Origin: an uncultured Duodenibacillus sp.
Lineage (GTDB): Bacteria; Pseudomonadota; Gammaproteobacteria; Burkholderiales; Burkholderiaceae_F
NCBI GenBank assembly: GCA_944388865.1
Contig: CALXKM010000043.1
Location: 1-64,000 of the forward strand
Direction of reading: 5' to 3'
Length of the DNA stretch: 64,000 nt
Part shown: in pieces, positions 44,268 to 52,440 of the stretch
Layout of the letters: each line of letters begins with the position of its first letter
Position numbering within the stretch: the first letter of the stretch is position 1
The notes under the pieces: generated by a model
Database searches by the model: none
Seen by the model: the letters and a program-made list of their open reading frames with translations, nothing else
Told to the model about the DNA's origin: nothing
Translations under genes and position numbers: made by a program

Positions 44268-44804
44268 GTGCAGACAGATTCAGCTTCATCAACATCTCTT
44301 GTCGAAAGACTTGCCGCAGACATTGAAGCAAACGGCAGGGACAAGGTCTATTGCGGCGTATGGCGTCAGGTTTCGCCAGGCGTTTATGCGCTCGTGGACT
44401 ATGTCGATGAAAAATCCGTTGCCCGCCGCGTGCGCCGCGACATGAGCGAGATGCTCGACGCCATGCCGGCTTGGAAGCTTCTGAAGCTTCTCAAGAGCCA
44501 GCTCGAAGACAAAGCCCAACAGCCTCAAGCCGAGGAAGAGGCCGCCGAGGCGCTGCCGCTTTGGTCGCAAATCAATGAATTTCTCGCCTCGGGCCGTCAA
44601 GGCGATCTGCTTGAAGATCTCTTGGCCGACGCTGTCCCGGCAGCTGCGCCGGCCCCGGCAAAACGCGCGCGCAAAACAAAATCTGCAAAATCTGCGCCCA
44701 AGCGTGCAAAGAAACTTCAAAAAAACCTTCCCAATCCGGACTCTGCGGCTTTTGCGCTTGAAAGAGAAACCTACATAGGCGCCTGGCCCGCCGGACGCGC
44801 GTAG
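44268..44804 (+). CDS. WRQVSP-family protein with basic tail, unknown
   Basis: About 178 aa from a GTG at 44268 (TTG at 44244 also possible; no ATG is available). Residues 1-85 are paralogous to the protein at 27212 (VWRQVSP, ALVDYV, DAMPAWKLLKLLKSQ). The C-terminal half adds a linker and a Lys/Arg/Ala/Pro-rich stretch (KRARKTKSAKSAPKRAKK) like histone H1 or bacterial nucleoid-protein tails. DNA or RNA binding is inferred from that tail. Next gene on the strand is H-NS. Confidence 0.7.
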   Translation: MQTDSASSTSLVERLAADIEANGRDKVYCGVWRQVSPGVYALVDYVDEKSVARRVRRDMSEMLDAMPAWKLLKLLKSQLEDKAQQPQAEEEAAEALPLWSQINEFLASGRQGDLLEDLLADAVPAAAPAPAKRARKTKSAKSAPKRAKKLQKNLPNPDSAAFALERETYIGAWPAGRA

Positions 44805-45371
44805 TTTTTTTTTCAATGTGCGAGCGCGCAGCTCAACTTCGCACGCAGCCTTCTTCAAACGCCGCTGCAGCAGGTGCTCGCAACATTGACCATTGCGCTT
44901 TTGGGAACCCAAAGCAGCAAAAACCCCCCTTGCATACGCCTCAAAATTCAAAGCCAAACCAAACGAGAAATTGCAGAGCTTTTCTTCTCGAATAATGTCC
45001 GAAGTCCTTCTTATTTCAGCCTTGATTGATTGAGGCTCAATGCCGGAACTGACTTGCGCAATCTGCATAAATATAAAAAAAACTGCCCGCAGTTGTCGAT
45101 CGATATTTCCGCCGGACGAATCATTCGCATAATTGCTGAAATCATCTCAATTCATTTGCCTCCTTCAAAAGAAGGCAGGCGAAGCCCTCAAAAAACGAAG
45201 CGCCCCCATCATGAAAAATTCTCTAAAAACGCATCGGCAGGTTATTTACATTTAAGCGAATATTTGGTTAAAATCTCAGCAGATTAAATTCAAGAGTAAT
45301 ACAAGCTGTCTTTCAAAGACTTGCCGTTGGAATACAGCAAAGACATTTCTGGAATAAAAGGAGAATCGCCG
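44805..45371 (+). other. gene-free region with probable hns promoter
   Basis: 567 bp without a convincing gene on either strand. The 3' half is AT-rich. TTTACA (45245-45250), 18-bp spacer, TAAAAT (45269-45274) is the best promoter for the H-NS gene. Confidence 0.5.
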
Positions 45372-45749
45372 ATGAATTCGAATCTGATGAAGTTGATGAA
45401 GGACATTGAGCAGGATCAAGCGCGCGTTGACGCCAAGAAGGAAACTGCCAAGCGTACGGTAATCGAAGAAATCAACAAGCTTGTCGCCACGTTCGGCATC
45501 AAGGCTTCCGAACTTGATTTCGGCGCGCAGCGCCGCGGTCGTCCTGCCGTCAAGGCCGAAGCCGTCAAGGTCAAGCGCCCGAGAAAGAACGCCGGCCGCA
45601 AGGTTGAGCCCAAGTATCAGGCTCCGGACGGCACCACGTGGACCGGCCGCGGTCTCAAGCCGAAGGGAATTCGCGCCGCTCTCGAGGCGGGCTTCTCGCT
45701 TGAAGACATGCTCATCAAGAAGGAACCGGCTGCCGCCGAAGCTTCTTAA
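45372..45749 (+). CDS. H-NS family nucleoid protein
   Basis: 125 aa. N-terminal coiled-coil oligomerisation region (residues about 1-45), a basic linker (GRPAVKAEAVKVKRPRKNAG), and the C-terminal H-NS DNA-binding motif KYQAPDGTTWTGRGLKPKGI followed by the terminal helix. AAGGAGA lies 8 nt before the ATG. Silences AT-rich DNA; the AT-rich passenger region of the autotransporter in this window would be a natural target. Betaproteobacterial type with extended linker. Confidence 0.93.
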   Translation: MNSNLMKLMKDIEQDQARVDAKKETAKRTVIEEINKLVATFGIKASELDFGAQRRGRPAVKAEAVKVKRPRKNAGRKVEPKYQAPDGTTWTGRGLKPKGIRAALEAGFSLEDMLIKKEPAAAEAS

Positions 45750-45772
45750 TCGAGCTGGCAAATTGCTCAATA

Positions 45773-45810
45773 AGAGGGCGCAGGAAAGCAATTCCGGCGC
45801 CTTCTTTTCG
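45773..45810 (+). terminator. terminator of the H-NS gene
   Basis: AAGAGGGCGC (45773-45782) pairs with GCGCCTTCTT (45798-45807) with one G-U pair, followed by TTC. Confidence 0.6.
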
Positions 45811-46045
45811 TTTGCGGCTCCATGTTTTGCGAATAATCCATTCTTGCGTTTTTTCTCGAAGCTGCGCTTTTTTTCCCGAGGAAAAAACGAGATTGTTCAA
45901 ATTGAGCAATCAATTGCGAGGATTGGCCTAAGTCGATGCGGCGCACTGAAGCTATAGTTTCATCAAACGGCAAAAGCCCTGCGCAAACTGCGTGATTGGA
46001 GCAAAGCGCGCTCTAAGCGCGCGTGCCGGTCATTTACTAAAAAAA

Positions 46046-46083
46046 CGTGCCTTAGGGAATTTTTTTCGCGCATTTTAGGCACG
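46046..46083 (+). promoter_or_regulatory. inverted repeat in the leader of the alcohol dehydrogenase
   Basis: CGTGCCT (46046-46052) and AGGCACG (46077-46083), 24 nt apart, 38 bp before the start codon. Rest of the 371-bp gap after H-NS holds only the terminator and AT-rich sequence. Confidence 0.4.
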
Positions 46084-46120
46084 GATTTTGATCTGATTTT
46101 TTTTGAAGGAGCTCAAGGCC

Positions 46121-47290
46121 ATGCTTGGCAATTTCACGTACTGCAATCCGACGAAACTTTATTTTGGGCAAGATTCTCTCATAGGACTCAAAGCGGAGCT
46201 TCCCAAATACGGCGACAACGTCGTTCTCATTTACGGCGGCGGCTCAATTAAAAAGTCCGGACTCTATGACGAGGTGATGGAAATTCTTCAAGCTTGCGGC
46301 AAGAATGTGGCTGAAATTTCAGGCGTCATGCCCAACCCAACGCTTGAAAAGCTCTACGAAGGCGTAGAAATTGCACGCGCGCACAAGGCCGATTTTCTTC
46401 TTGCCGTGGGCGGCGGTTCGGTTTGCGACTACACCAAGGCCGTGGCCGTTTCCGTGCACTGCAAGGAAGATCCCTGGGAGAAGTACTTTCAGAGATTTGA
46501 AGAGCCCGAGTGCGAAACGCTGCCCTTGGGCTGCGTGCTTACGCTTGCCGGCACCGGCTCGGAAATGAATGCCGGAGCCGTGATCACCAACACGAAGACC
46601 AAGCAAAAGATCGGGCACGTCTTTGCCGACGAAAAGATCATGCCGCGCTTTGCGATCCTCAATCCGCTCTACACGCTCTCGTTGCCGCACTACCAGATGG
46701 TTGCCGGGATCTTCGACATCTTCAGCCACATCTGCGAGCAGTACTTCTCGGGCACCGACGACAACACGAGCGACTACATCGCCGAGGCTTTGATGCGCTC
46801 GCTTCTTGTCTCAAGCCGCATCGCCAACGCCGATCCGCAGGACTATGAAGCCCGCAGCAACATCATGTGGACGGCCACCTGGGCGCTCAACACGCTCATT
46901 GCCAAGGGAAAAACGACAGACTGGATGGTGCACATGCTCGGTCAGTCGGTGGGCGCCTATACGAATGCCACGCACGGCATGACGCTGTCGGCCGTCTCGC
47001 TTGCATACTATCGCCATATCCTTGCCTTTGGACTGGCAAAATTCAAGCGCTTCGCGCTCAATGTCTGGGACGTCAATCCCGAGGACAAGAGCGACGAAGA
47101 AATTGCGCTCGAAGGCCTCAAAGCCATGGAGGGTTGGATGCGCGAGCTTGGGCTGGCGATGACAATCAGCGAGCTTGGCGCAACCGAAGAGATGATCGAG
47201 GGCATTGCCGAGGGCACGCTTGTGCTCAAAGGCGGCTACAAGGTGCTCGAGCGTGAAGAAATCATCAAAATTCTCAAGGAGTCGCTCTAA
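46121..47290 (+). CDS. iron-containing alcohol dehydrogenase, YqhD/BdhA type
   Basis: 389 aa. N-terminal NAD(P)-binding half with YGGGSIKKSGLYDEV and LLAVGGGSVCDYTKAVA; metal ligands Asp and His in GIFDIFSHICEQ, His in DWMVHMLGQ and His in NATHGMTLS. Reduces aldehydes to alcohols, typically with NADPH, and protects against reactive aldehydes. ATG 46121 with AAGGAG upstream; a TTG at 46103 is less likely. Coupled to the flavodoxin gene 2 bp downstream. Confidence 0.94.
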   Translation: MLGNFTYCNPTKLYFGQDSLIGLKAELPKYGDNVVLIYGGGSIKKSGLYDEVMEILQACGKNVAEISGVMPNPTLEKLYEGVEIARAHKADFLLAVGGGSVCDYTKAVAVSVHCKEDPWEKYFQRFEEPECETLPLGCVLTLAGTGSEMNAGAVITNTKTKQKIGHVFADEKIMPRFAILNPLYTLSLPHYQMVAGIFDIFSHICEQYFSGTDDNTSDYIAEALMRSLLVSSRIANADPQDYEARSNIMWTATWALNTLIAKGKTTDWMVHMLGQSVGAYTNATHGMTLSAVSLAYYRHILAFGLAKFKRFALNVWDVNPEDKSDEEIALEGLKAMEGWMRELGLAMTISELGATEEMIEGIAEGTLVLKGGYKVLEREEIIKILKESL

Positions 47291-47292
47291 CC

Positions 47293-47757
47293 ATGTCGAA
47301 AAAAACACTGGTCGCTTATTTTTCCGCCTCGGGCGTCACGCGCGGCAAGGCTCTTGCAGCTGCCAAAGCTCTTGGCGCCGATCTCTATGAGATCGCCCCG
47401 GAAGTTCTCTACACCGAAGCAGACCTCAATTGGCGCAATTCGGCAAGCCGCAGCTCGGTTGAAATGGCCGACAGCGCCTGCAGGCCGTCTCTTGCCCAAC
47501 CGACGCCGGATCTGTCGGCCTACGAGGCGATTCTCGTCGGCTTTCCGATCTGGTGGGGCGTTGCGCCGCGCGTGGTCGACACTTTTCTTGACGAGGTTCA
47601 GGCCGCAGGCAAAAAAGTGGTGTTTTTTGCAACCTCGGGCAGCAGCACCATGCACGACGTCGTCGTGGGCGCCAAGCGCCTGCACCCGCAGCTTGAGATT
47701 GAATCAGCGGAACTTTTAAACGGCAGAGATGCCGCAGCCTGGGCCAAAACGCTCTAA
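47293..47757 (+). CDS. flavodoxin-like protein
   Basis: 154 aa. FMN phosphate loop AYFSASGVTRGKA near the N-terminus and the isoalloxazine loop GFPIWWGVAPRVVDTFL, as in the flavodoxin_4 group. Cytoplasmic electron carrier or quinone/aldehyde-stress reductase. Separated from the alcohol dehydrogenase gene by 2 bp, so translationally coupled; the pair recurs in bacteria as an aldehyde/electrophile response unit (inference). Confidence 0.9.
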   Translation: MSKKTLVAYFSASGVTRGKALAAAKALGADLYEIAPEVLYTEADLNWRNSASRSSVEMADSACRPSLAQPTPDLSAYEAILVGFPIWWGVAPRVVDTFLDEVQAAGKKVVFFATSGSSTMHDVVVGAKRLHPQLEIESAELLNGRDAAAWAKTL

Positions 47758-47788
47758 GCTCCTGAGTTCGCCCAAAAAGGCAGTTTGC

Positions 47789-47820
47789 TTCCCGATTTTC
47801 GCTGCGGCGAGAATCGGGAA
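47789..47820. terminator. bidirectional hairpin between flavodoxin and bioD
   Basis: TTCCCGATTTTCGC (47789-47802) and GCGAGAATCGGGAA (47807-47820), 14 bp with one G-U pair and a 4-nt loop. No T run. Confidence 0.55.
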
Positions 47821-47866
47821 GAATCTTGGTTGTTCAAAAACGATTGGATCGGATCAAATTCCGCCG

Positions 47867-48658
47867 TCAAATGTCCAAAATCGGCACGTCAAGCCACAGA
47901 GCCTGGGGTGCGTTTTTTTCAACATATTCGCGCAGAAATGCTTGCGTATCCTCGACAATCACCGCCGGCGTCTGCCAAGCATCGTAGAGATTGAACGCAA
48001 AGACAGCAAGCGGCATGCTGCGGCTTGCAAGAGCTTCAAGCGACAACAGCGCGTGATTGATGGATCCGAGCTTGGCATTGGCGACAAAAATCACCGGCCA
48101 GTGGTGCTGCGCAGCGTAGTCAATCGTCAGAAGCTTGCGCGTCAACGGCACCATCAGTCCTCCGGCGCCTTCGATGAGGACGTAGTCGTAGCGGCTTTCC
48201 AAAACTGCAAGCGAGTGCTCGATGCGGGCAAATTCAATCGCTCGGGCATCAATTTCCGAAGCCAGATGGGGAGAGCCGGGAAAAGAAAAGGCCTGCGGAG
48301 CAGTCAGGCCTGCGGCGTCTTCTGGAAAACCGCAGCCCATAATGCGCCGGTGCACGCGAATGTCGACCGAAAGCGGATGGTCTTTCAGCACGCCTTGTTG
48401 CGCATATTCTTCTCCTGTCTGCACAAGCTTCATCGTGATCGTCTTTCGTCCAAGAGCAAGAAGCTCTCGGGCAATAAAGCCCGTTGCTGCCGTTTTGCCG
48501 GCATCGGTATCAATGCCGCTGACAAAGTAGGTGCCGGGCACAAGGTCTTTGATGCCGCGGCTGTCTTTTCCTGAAGGCGGAAACGAGGAAGACTGCGGCA
48601 AGGCCGCTTTTGCATGTGCTGCACGCATGGCTGCTGCTTGATCAGAAATCGTCGTCAT
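47867..48658 (-). CDS. bioD: dethiobiotin synthetase BioD
   Basis: 263 aa. P-loop GIDTDAGKT near residue 48, MKLVQTG with the carboxylate/diamine-binding Lys, and IEGAGGLMVPL. Makes dethiobiotin from DAPA, CO2 and ATP. About 40 extra N-terminal residues precede the usual start at GTYFVSG; no better start is evident between. Its first codons overlap the end of the BioB-BioA gene by 17 bp, so the two are translationally coupled. Confidence 0.95.
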   Translation of the reverse strand: MTTISDQAAAMRAAHAKAALPQSSSFPPSGKDSRGIKDLVPGTYFVSGIDTDAGKTAATGFIARELLALGRKTITMKLVQTGEEYAQQGVLKDHPLSVDIRVHRRIMGCGFPEDAAGLTAPQAFSFPGSPHLASEIDARAIEFARIEHSLAVLESRYDYVLIEGAGGLMVPLTRKLLTIDYAAQHHWPVIFVANAKLGSINHALLSLEALASRSMPLAVFAFNLYDAWQTPAVIVEDTQAFLREYVEKNAPQALWLDVPILDI

Positions 48659-50915
48659 AGAGGCCCGCTAGAAATGCTTCGAGTACTTCGCCGAAAGCGC
48701 GCGTCAAAATCTCGAGCTCTTCGTCTGTGATGACAAAAGGCGGCATCAGGTACAGAAGCCGGCCGATTGGTCGGATCCATACGCCGCGCTTGACGAATTC
48801 GGGCTGCACTCTGGCGGCATTCATGGGACGATCGGTTTCAACCACGCCGATGGCTCCGCACACGCGCACATCATGCACGCCGCTTCTGCCGGCAAAAGGA
48901 CTCAAGGATGTTTTCAACTTTGCCTGAATGCGCCTGACTTCGGAGAGCCAGTCGCGGCTTGCGTAAACGTCGAGCGCTGCACAGGCTGCCGCGCAGGCCA
49001 AAGGATTGGCCATGAAGGTCGGCCCGTGCATGAAGGCCGCTGGGGGTGTTCCCGAGACGGCGTCAGCAACAGCGTTTGTTGCGAGCACGGCCGAAAGCGT
49101 CATGACGCCGCCCGTGAGCGCCTTGCCGATGGTCATGACGTCAGGCGTAATTTGAGCCCAGTCGCAGGCAAATGTGCGGCCGGTGCGGCCAAATCCCGTG
49201 GCAATTTCATCGAGCACAAGCAGCACGCCGTATTCGGAACAAAGTCTGCGGGCGTGTTGCAAATACTGAGGATGATAAAAGCGCATCGCCCCTGCGGCCT
49301 GCACGATGGGTTCAAGAATAAAGGCAGCTGTCTCAGATCCGTGCTTTTCAAAATAAGATTCAAGAAGCGCAGCATCGCGCTCGTCAAATTCTCCGTCAAA
49401 GCGCGATATGGGACTCGGAACAAAAAAGCGCTTTTGCATGAGGCCCGAGAAAATCGCGTGCATGCCGCTTTTGGGGTCGCAAACGCTCATGGCGTTCCAT
49501 GTGTCGCCGTGATATCCGTCGGCCAGACTCATAAAGCCCGTGCGCTGCGGCTGCGAACAGGCGCTTTGATACTGAAGCGCCATTTTCATGGCTGCTTCAA
49601 CGGCCACCGATCCGGAATCAGCAAAAAAGATTTTCTGCAGTCCTCTCGGAACAATCTGCAGCAGTTTTGCGCCTAGCTCAATTGCCTTTTCATGGGTAAG
49701 TCCAGCAAACATCACATGCGGCAATTGCCGAGCCTGCTCAATGACGGCCCTGACGATGTCTGGATGTCGATGGCCGAACGAGGCGCACCACCATGAGCTG
49801 ATGCCGTCGATGAGCTCGCGTCCGTCGGCCAGAACAATGCGCGCGTCGTGAGCGCTTTTGACCATTTCCACTGACGGCGGATTGCTCGCCGAGGCATATG
49901 GGTGCCATAAATGCGCGCGGTCAAAGGCAATCGCGTCGTCGTCCTCAAAACTATAGCCTGCTTTTTTTGCGAGCACCTTATCCGAGTCAGGGGCGGTGCC
50001 GGCAGTCGTGAGCATGTCGCCGGCAATAGCGCTGTTGATGCCGGCCTTCATGGCGGCAAGCTGCACGGTTGGGCTCAGTCTTGCGCGTCCTCCGGCAAAG
50101 CGCAGCTGTGCTCGAGGATTAATGAGACGAAAGAAGGCGATGGAGCGCAAAATCGCATCATCTTCAAGAATCGCTTGCTGAGCCAAAGGGGTGCCGGCAA
50201 TGGGAGTGAGAATATTGATGGGAATTGATGGCACGCCAAGTCTGCGCAGCGCCAGCGCAAGGCTCACGCGATCGGCTTCGCTCTCTCCAAGACCAATGAT
50301 GCCGCCCGAACAAAGCTGCAGTCCGGCGCGCCTGGCCGCCTCAAGAGTTTTTACCTTGTCGGCAAATGAGTGCGTTGAGCAAAACCTCGCAAAAACATTC
50401 TCGGCAGCTTCGAGATTGCAGTGACAGCGAACGACGCCGGCCGCAGCCAAAAGCCGGAATTCCTTTTCGTTGAGAAGCCCTGCCGAGATGCAGACTTCGA
50501 GGTTGGTTTCCCGACGGATGGCTCGCACAAGATTTGCTGTCTCGCGCACCTCTCTTGCAGAGAGCTTGCGTCCTGCAGTTACAAGAGAAAATCGGCTGCA
50601 GCCTCGCTCCTTCGCTTTAGTAGCAGCGGCAACCGCCAGAGATTCATCGATGAGCGGATGCTCCTCAATGCGCGCATCGAAATGGCGAGACTGCGCGCAC
50701 CAGGCGCAGTTTTCCGTACAACGGCCGGATTTGGCATTGACGATTGCGCAGAAATTAAAGCGTCTGTCGGCAAATTGTTCTGTGATCGCTTCAGAAGCTT
50801 CAAGCAGCACGGGCGTTTGCGCCTGACGAAGTGCCTGTGCGTCTTGTTCGTCTGGAACTTGCTCAAGAGCACGGACTGCAAAATCCATCAAATCCTGCAC
50901 TGAAAGCTCAGGCAT
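48642..50915 (-). CDS. BioB-BioA fusion: biotin synthase plus DAPA aminotransferase
   Basis: 757 aa. Residues 1 to about 325 are BioB: radical-SAM cysteines C66, C70 and C73 (CTENCAWC), [2Fe-2S] ligand candidates C106, C142, C202 and R272. Residues about 328-757 are BioA: WHPYAS at the N-end, FADSGSVAVEAAMKMALQY, PLP-phosphate/Asp569 in VLVLDEIATGFGRTGR, catalytic Lys598 (TIGKALTGG). No stop, frameshift or repeat separates them; the joint reads TTAGTAPDSDKVLAKKAGYS. It thus covers the aminotransferase step and the last sulfur insertion, with BioD between them encoded next. BioF, BioC and BioH are not in this window. ATG 50915 chosen by BioB similarity. Confidence 0.93.
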   Translation of the reverse strand: MPELSVQDLMDFAVRALEQVPDEQDAQALRQAQTPVLLEASEAITEQFADRRFNFCAIVNAKSGRCTENCAWCAQSRHFDARIEEHPLIDESLAVAAATKAKERGCSRFSLVTAGRKLSAREVRETANLVRAIRRETNLEVCISAGLLNEKEFRLLAAAGVVRCHCNLEAAENVFARFCSTHSFADKVKTLEAARRAGLQLCSGGIIGLGESEADRVSLALALRRLGVPSIPINILTPIAGTPLAQQAILEDDAILRSIAFFRLINPRAQLRFAGGRARLSPTVQLAAMKAGINSAIAGDMLTTAGTAPDSDKVLAKKAGYSFEDDDAIAFDRAHLWHPYASASNPPSVEMVKSAHDARIVLADGRELIDGISSWWCASFGHRHPDIVRAVIEQARQLPHVMFAGLTHEKAIELGAKLLQIVPRGLQKIFFADSGSVAVEAAMKMALQYQSACSQPQRTGFMSLADGYHGDTWNAMSVCDPKSGMHAIFSGLMQKRFFVPSPISRFDGEFDERDAALLESYFEKHGSETAAFILEPIVQAAGAMRFYHPQYLQHARRLCSEYGVLLVLDEIATGFGRTGRTFACDWAQITPDVMTIGKALTGGVMTLSAVLATNAVADAVSGTPPAAFMHGPTFMANPLACAAACAALDVYASRDWLSEVRRIQAKLKTSLSPFAGRSGVHDVRVCGAIGVVETDRPMNAARVQPEFVKRGVWIRPIGRLLYLMPPFVITDEELEILTRAFGEVLEAFLAGLYDDDF

Positions 50916-51199
50916 GCCGGTTTCTCCATTGTTTGGTTGTTTTTTGAGCAAAAAGTTCGCCCAATGTAGCACGAAAAGCAGGGGCTTTCGAAGCAGACTG
51001 CCGGGAAAAGAGCCGGCAAGCACAAGCTCTCATAAACGAGCTGACGTGTGTGGATTCGTTTGAGTCAAGACTGTAAAAAAATGCCCGCCGAGCAACCCGG
51101 CAGGCATGAAAACAAAAGGAGAAAAATCTGACGAAACTGAGATGACGAAGATCTTCGTCTGGTGCAAGCATTGTGCCGCACAAGTCTTAACCAGCCATT
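50916..51199 (-). other. region upstream of the biotin operon
   Basis: No supported gene. Contains a minus-strand terminator (51075-51107) and a perfect 16-bp palindrome GACGAAGATCTTCGTC (51144-51159). No BirA operator is recognisable. Open frames here carry no family similarity. Confidence 0.45.
51075..51107 (-). terminator. rho-independent terminator on the minus strand
   Basis: ATGCC-C-GCCG (51081-51090) pairs with CGGC-A-GGCAT (51098-51107 region); on the minus strand the stem is followed by seven T (51074-51080 as A on plus). Confidence 0.7.
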
Positions 51200-51238
51200 A
51201 AAAAGCGCCGACATGCGGATATGGGCACATCAGCGCTT
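51200..51238 (-). terminator. terminator of the small lipoprotein gene
   Basis: AGCGCCGACATGC (51204-51216) pairs imperfectly with GCACATCAGCGCTT (51224-51237); A run at 51200-51203 gives the T run on the minus strand. Confidence 0.55.
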
Positions 51239-51251
51239 GAGTCAAGCCGTC

Positions 51252-51464
51252 TCAGCGGCGAGGCGGCGGCATGCCGTCGGGACCAGGTCCTCTTCCCGGA
51301 CCAGGGCCAGGGCCGCCAGGACCACCGGGACCAGGTCCTCGGCCTGAAGCAGGGCCGGGGCCGGGCGGGGGACCGGGACGACGATGGTGCCAATGGCAGC
51401 CCGTCAGAAAAATCGCAGCCAAAGCTGCAGGCAAAGCCAGAAGTTTTCGCTTGCTTGTCTGCAT
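51252..51464 (-). CDS. small Gly/Pro-rich lipoprotein, unknown
   Basis: 70 aa. Lipoprotein signal with lipobox LTGC (Cys23), then HWHHRRP and a tail made almost only of Gly, Pro and Arg (GPGP/GPGG repeats). Strong AGGAGG site 8 nt before the ATG and a terminator downstream support a real gene. The His cluster after the lipidated Cys could bind metal. Low-complexity family not recognised. Confidence 0.65.
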   Translation of the reverse strand: MQTSKRKLLALPAALAAIFLTGCHWHHRRPGPPPGPGPASGRGPGPGGPGGPGPGPGRGPGPDGMPPPRR

Positions 51465-51579
51465 GTCAAAATCCTCCTGTTCTCTGAGAATGGATTTTCA
51501 TTGCAACCCGAATGCAATATAGCAAAGAGGCCTCTGCTAATGCGTTAAGTTGTGCAAACAATATTCGAAAAAAAATCGG

Positions 51580-52179
51580 TCAGCGCGAAGCGTTGATTTT
51601 ACGTGCGTCTTCGGGGAGCAGGACAATAAGATTGGCTTCCGTCATCTCAGGATCGGGAAGAAAAGACGGCTGTGAACCCTTGCCGTACAACTCGCGCAGC
51701 TTGCTGATTTCGCCAAAGACAAGCGCCCCGTAAGGGCAGGCATCAACGCAGTCAGGATTGAGCCCTTCGCGCAGTCTGTCTTCGCAGGCATTGCATTTGG
51801 TCATTTTGCGGGTGACGGGATTGAGATTCAATGCGCCGTAGGGACATGCTCTGGCGCACATGCCGCAGCCGATGCACTTATCTTCGTCGATCAATACCAG
51901 TCCGTCTTCAAAGCGCTTGTCTTGAGCGCCTGTCGGGCAAGCATCTGCGCATGAGGGTTCATCGCAATGATTGCAGCTCATCGAAACGCCCAAGGCAACA
52001 ACATCATTGACCCAAGCCCCGGTCATGCGGTCCTGCCGCCAGCTGCCCCTCTCATAGACTTTTACGCGGCGAAAGCTTCGCCCGTCCGTGAGATTGTTCT
52101 TGGCAATGCAGGCAGCCTGACATGTTCCGCATCCTGTGCAGAGGGCTGTGTTGATGAGAAATCCGTATTGCTTGCTCAA
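51580..52179 (-). CDS. DmsB-like four-cluster ferredoxin subunit
   Basis: 199 aa. Four Cys clusters of the DMSO-reductase iron-sulfur subunit family: CTGCGTCQAAC, CNHCDEPSCADAC, CIGCGMCARAC and CNACEDR-x-REG-x-NPDCVDAC. Normally moves electrons between a membrane anchor and a molybdopterin catalytic subunit. No catalytic or anchor gene is next to it, so it is an orphan or serves a remote enzyme. Divergent from the DUF134-NifX fusion with palindromic sites between. Confidence 0.9.
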   Translation of the reverse strand: MSKQYGFLINTALCTGCGTCQAACIAKNNLTDGRSFRRVKVYERGSWRQDRMTGAWVNDVVALGVSMSCNHCDEPSCADACPTGAQDKRFEDGLVLIDEDKCIGCGMCARACPYGALNLNPVTRKMTKCNACEDRLREGLNPDCVDACPYGALVFGEISKLRELYGKGSQPSFLPDPEMTEANLIVLLPEDARKINASR

Positions 52180-52371
52180 AGCTTGCTCCCTAAAGCGCCT
52201 GCGTCAAAAGCTGCAGCTGCTGTCGCTTTTTTTTTCGCCGCCAGCCGCAGTGGCTCGATATTGCACGAAAAAGTTTAGCGCGTCGATGAGGAAAAAATTT
52301 TGCATCCAAACTCTTGGCTCAATCAGCAAAAAGTACGAAATCGGAGCGACTTAATTTTTCCATATAGGTCA

Positions 52372-52425
52372 TTGCCAAGACCTGGCAAGAGGTATAACAT
52401 TGATTCCGACAAATGTCGGAATCAA
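52372..52425 (+). promoter_or_regulatory. two perfect palindromes and promoter elements before the DUF134 fusion gene
   Basis: TTGCCA-AGACC-TGGCAA (52372-52388) and TTGATTCCGAC-AAAT-GTCGGAATCAA (52400-52425, perfect 11-bp arms). TATAAC (52393-52398) lies between them as a probable -10, 15 bp from TTGCCA. The second dyad ends 4 bp before the ribosome site. Fits tight autoregulation. Confidence 0.65.
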
Positions 52426-52440
52426 CTTGGAGAAGCCTTC

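Noticed and set aside
47729-48574. 281-codon plus-strand frame across bioD
   Set aside because: Antisense of bioD with no family similarity.
50916-51160. BirA operator for the biotin operon
   Set aside because: No TTGTAAAC/GTTTACAA-type dyad could be found.
51187-51393. Frame rich in Arg/Pro opposite or overlapping the small lipoprotein
   Set aside because: Frame-shifted reading of the Gly/Pro repeats; the lipoprotein frame has the signal peptide and ribosome site.
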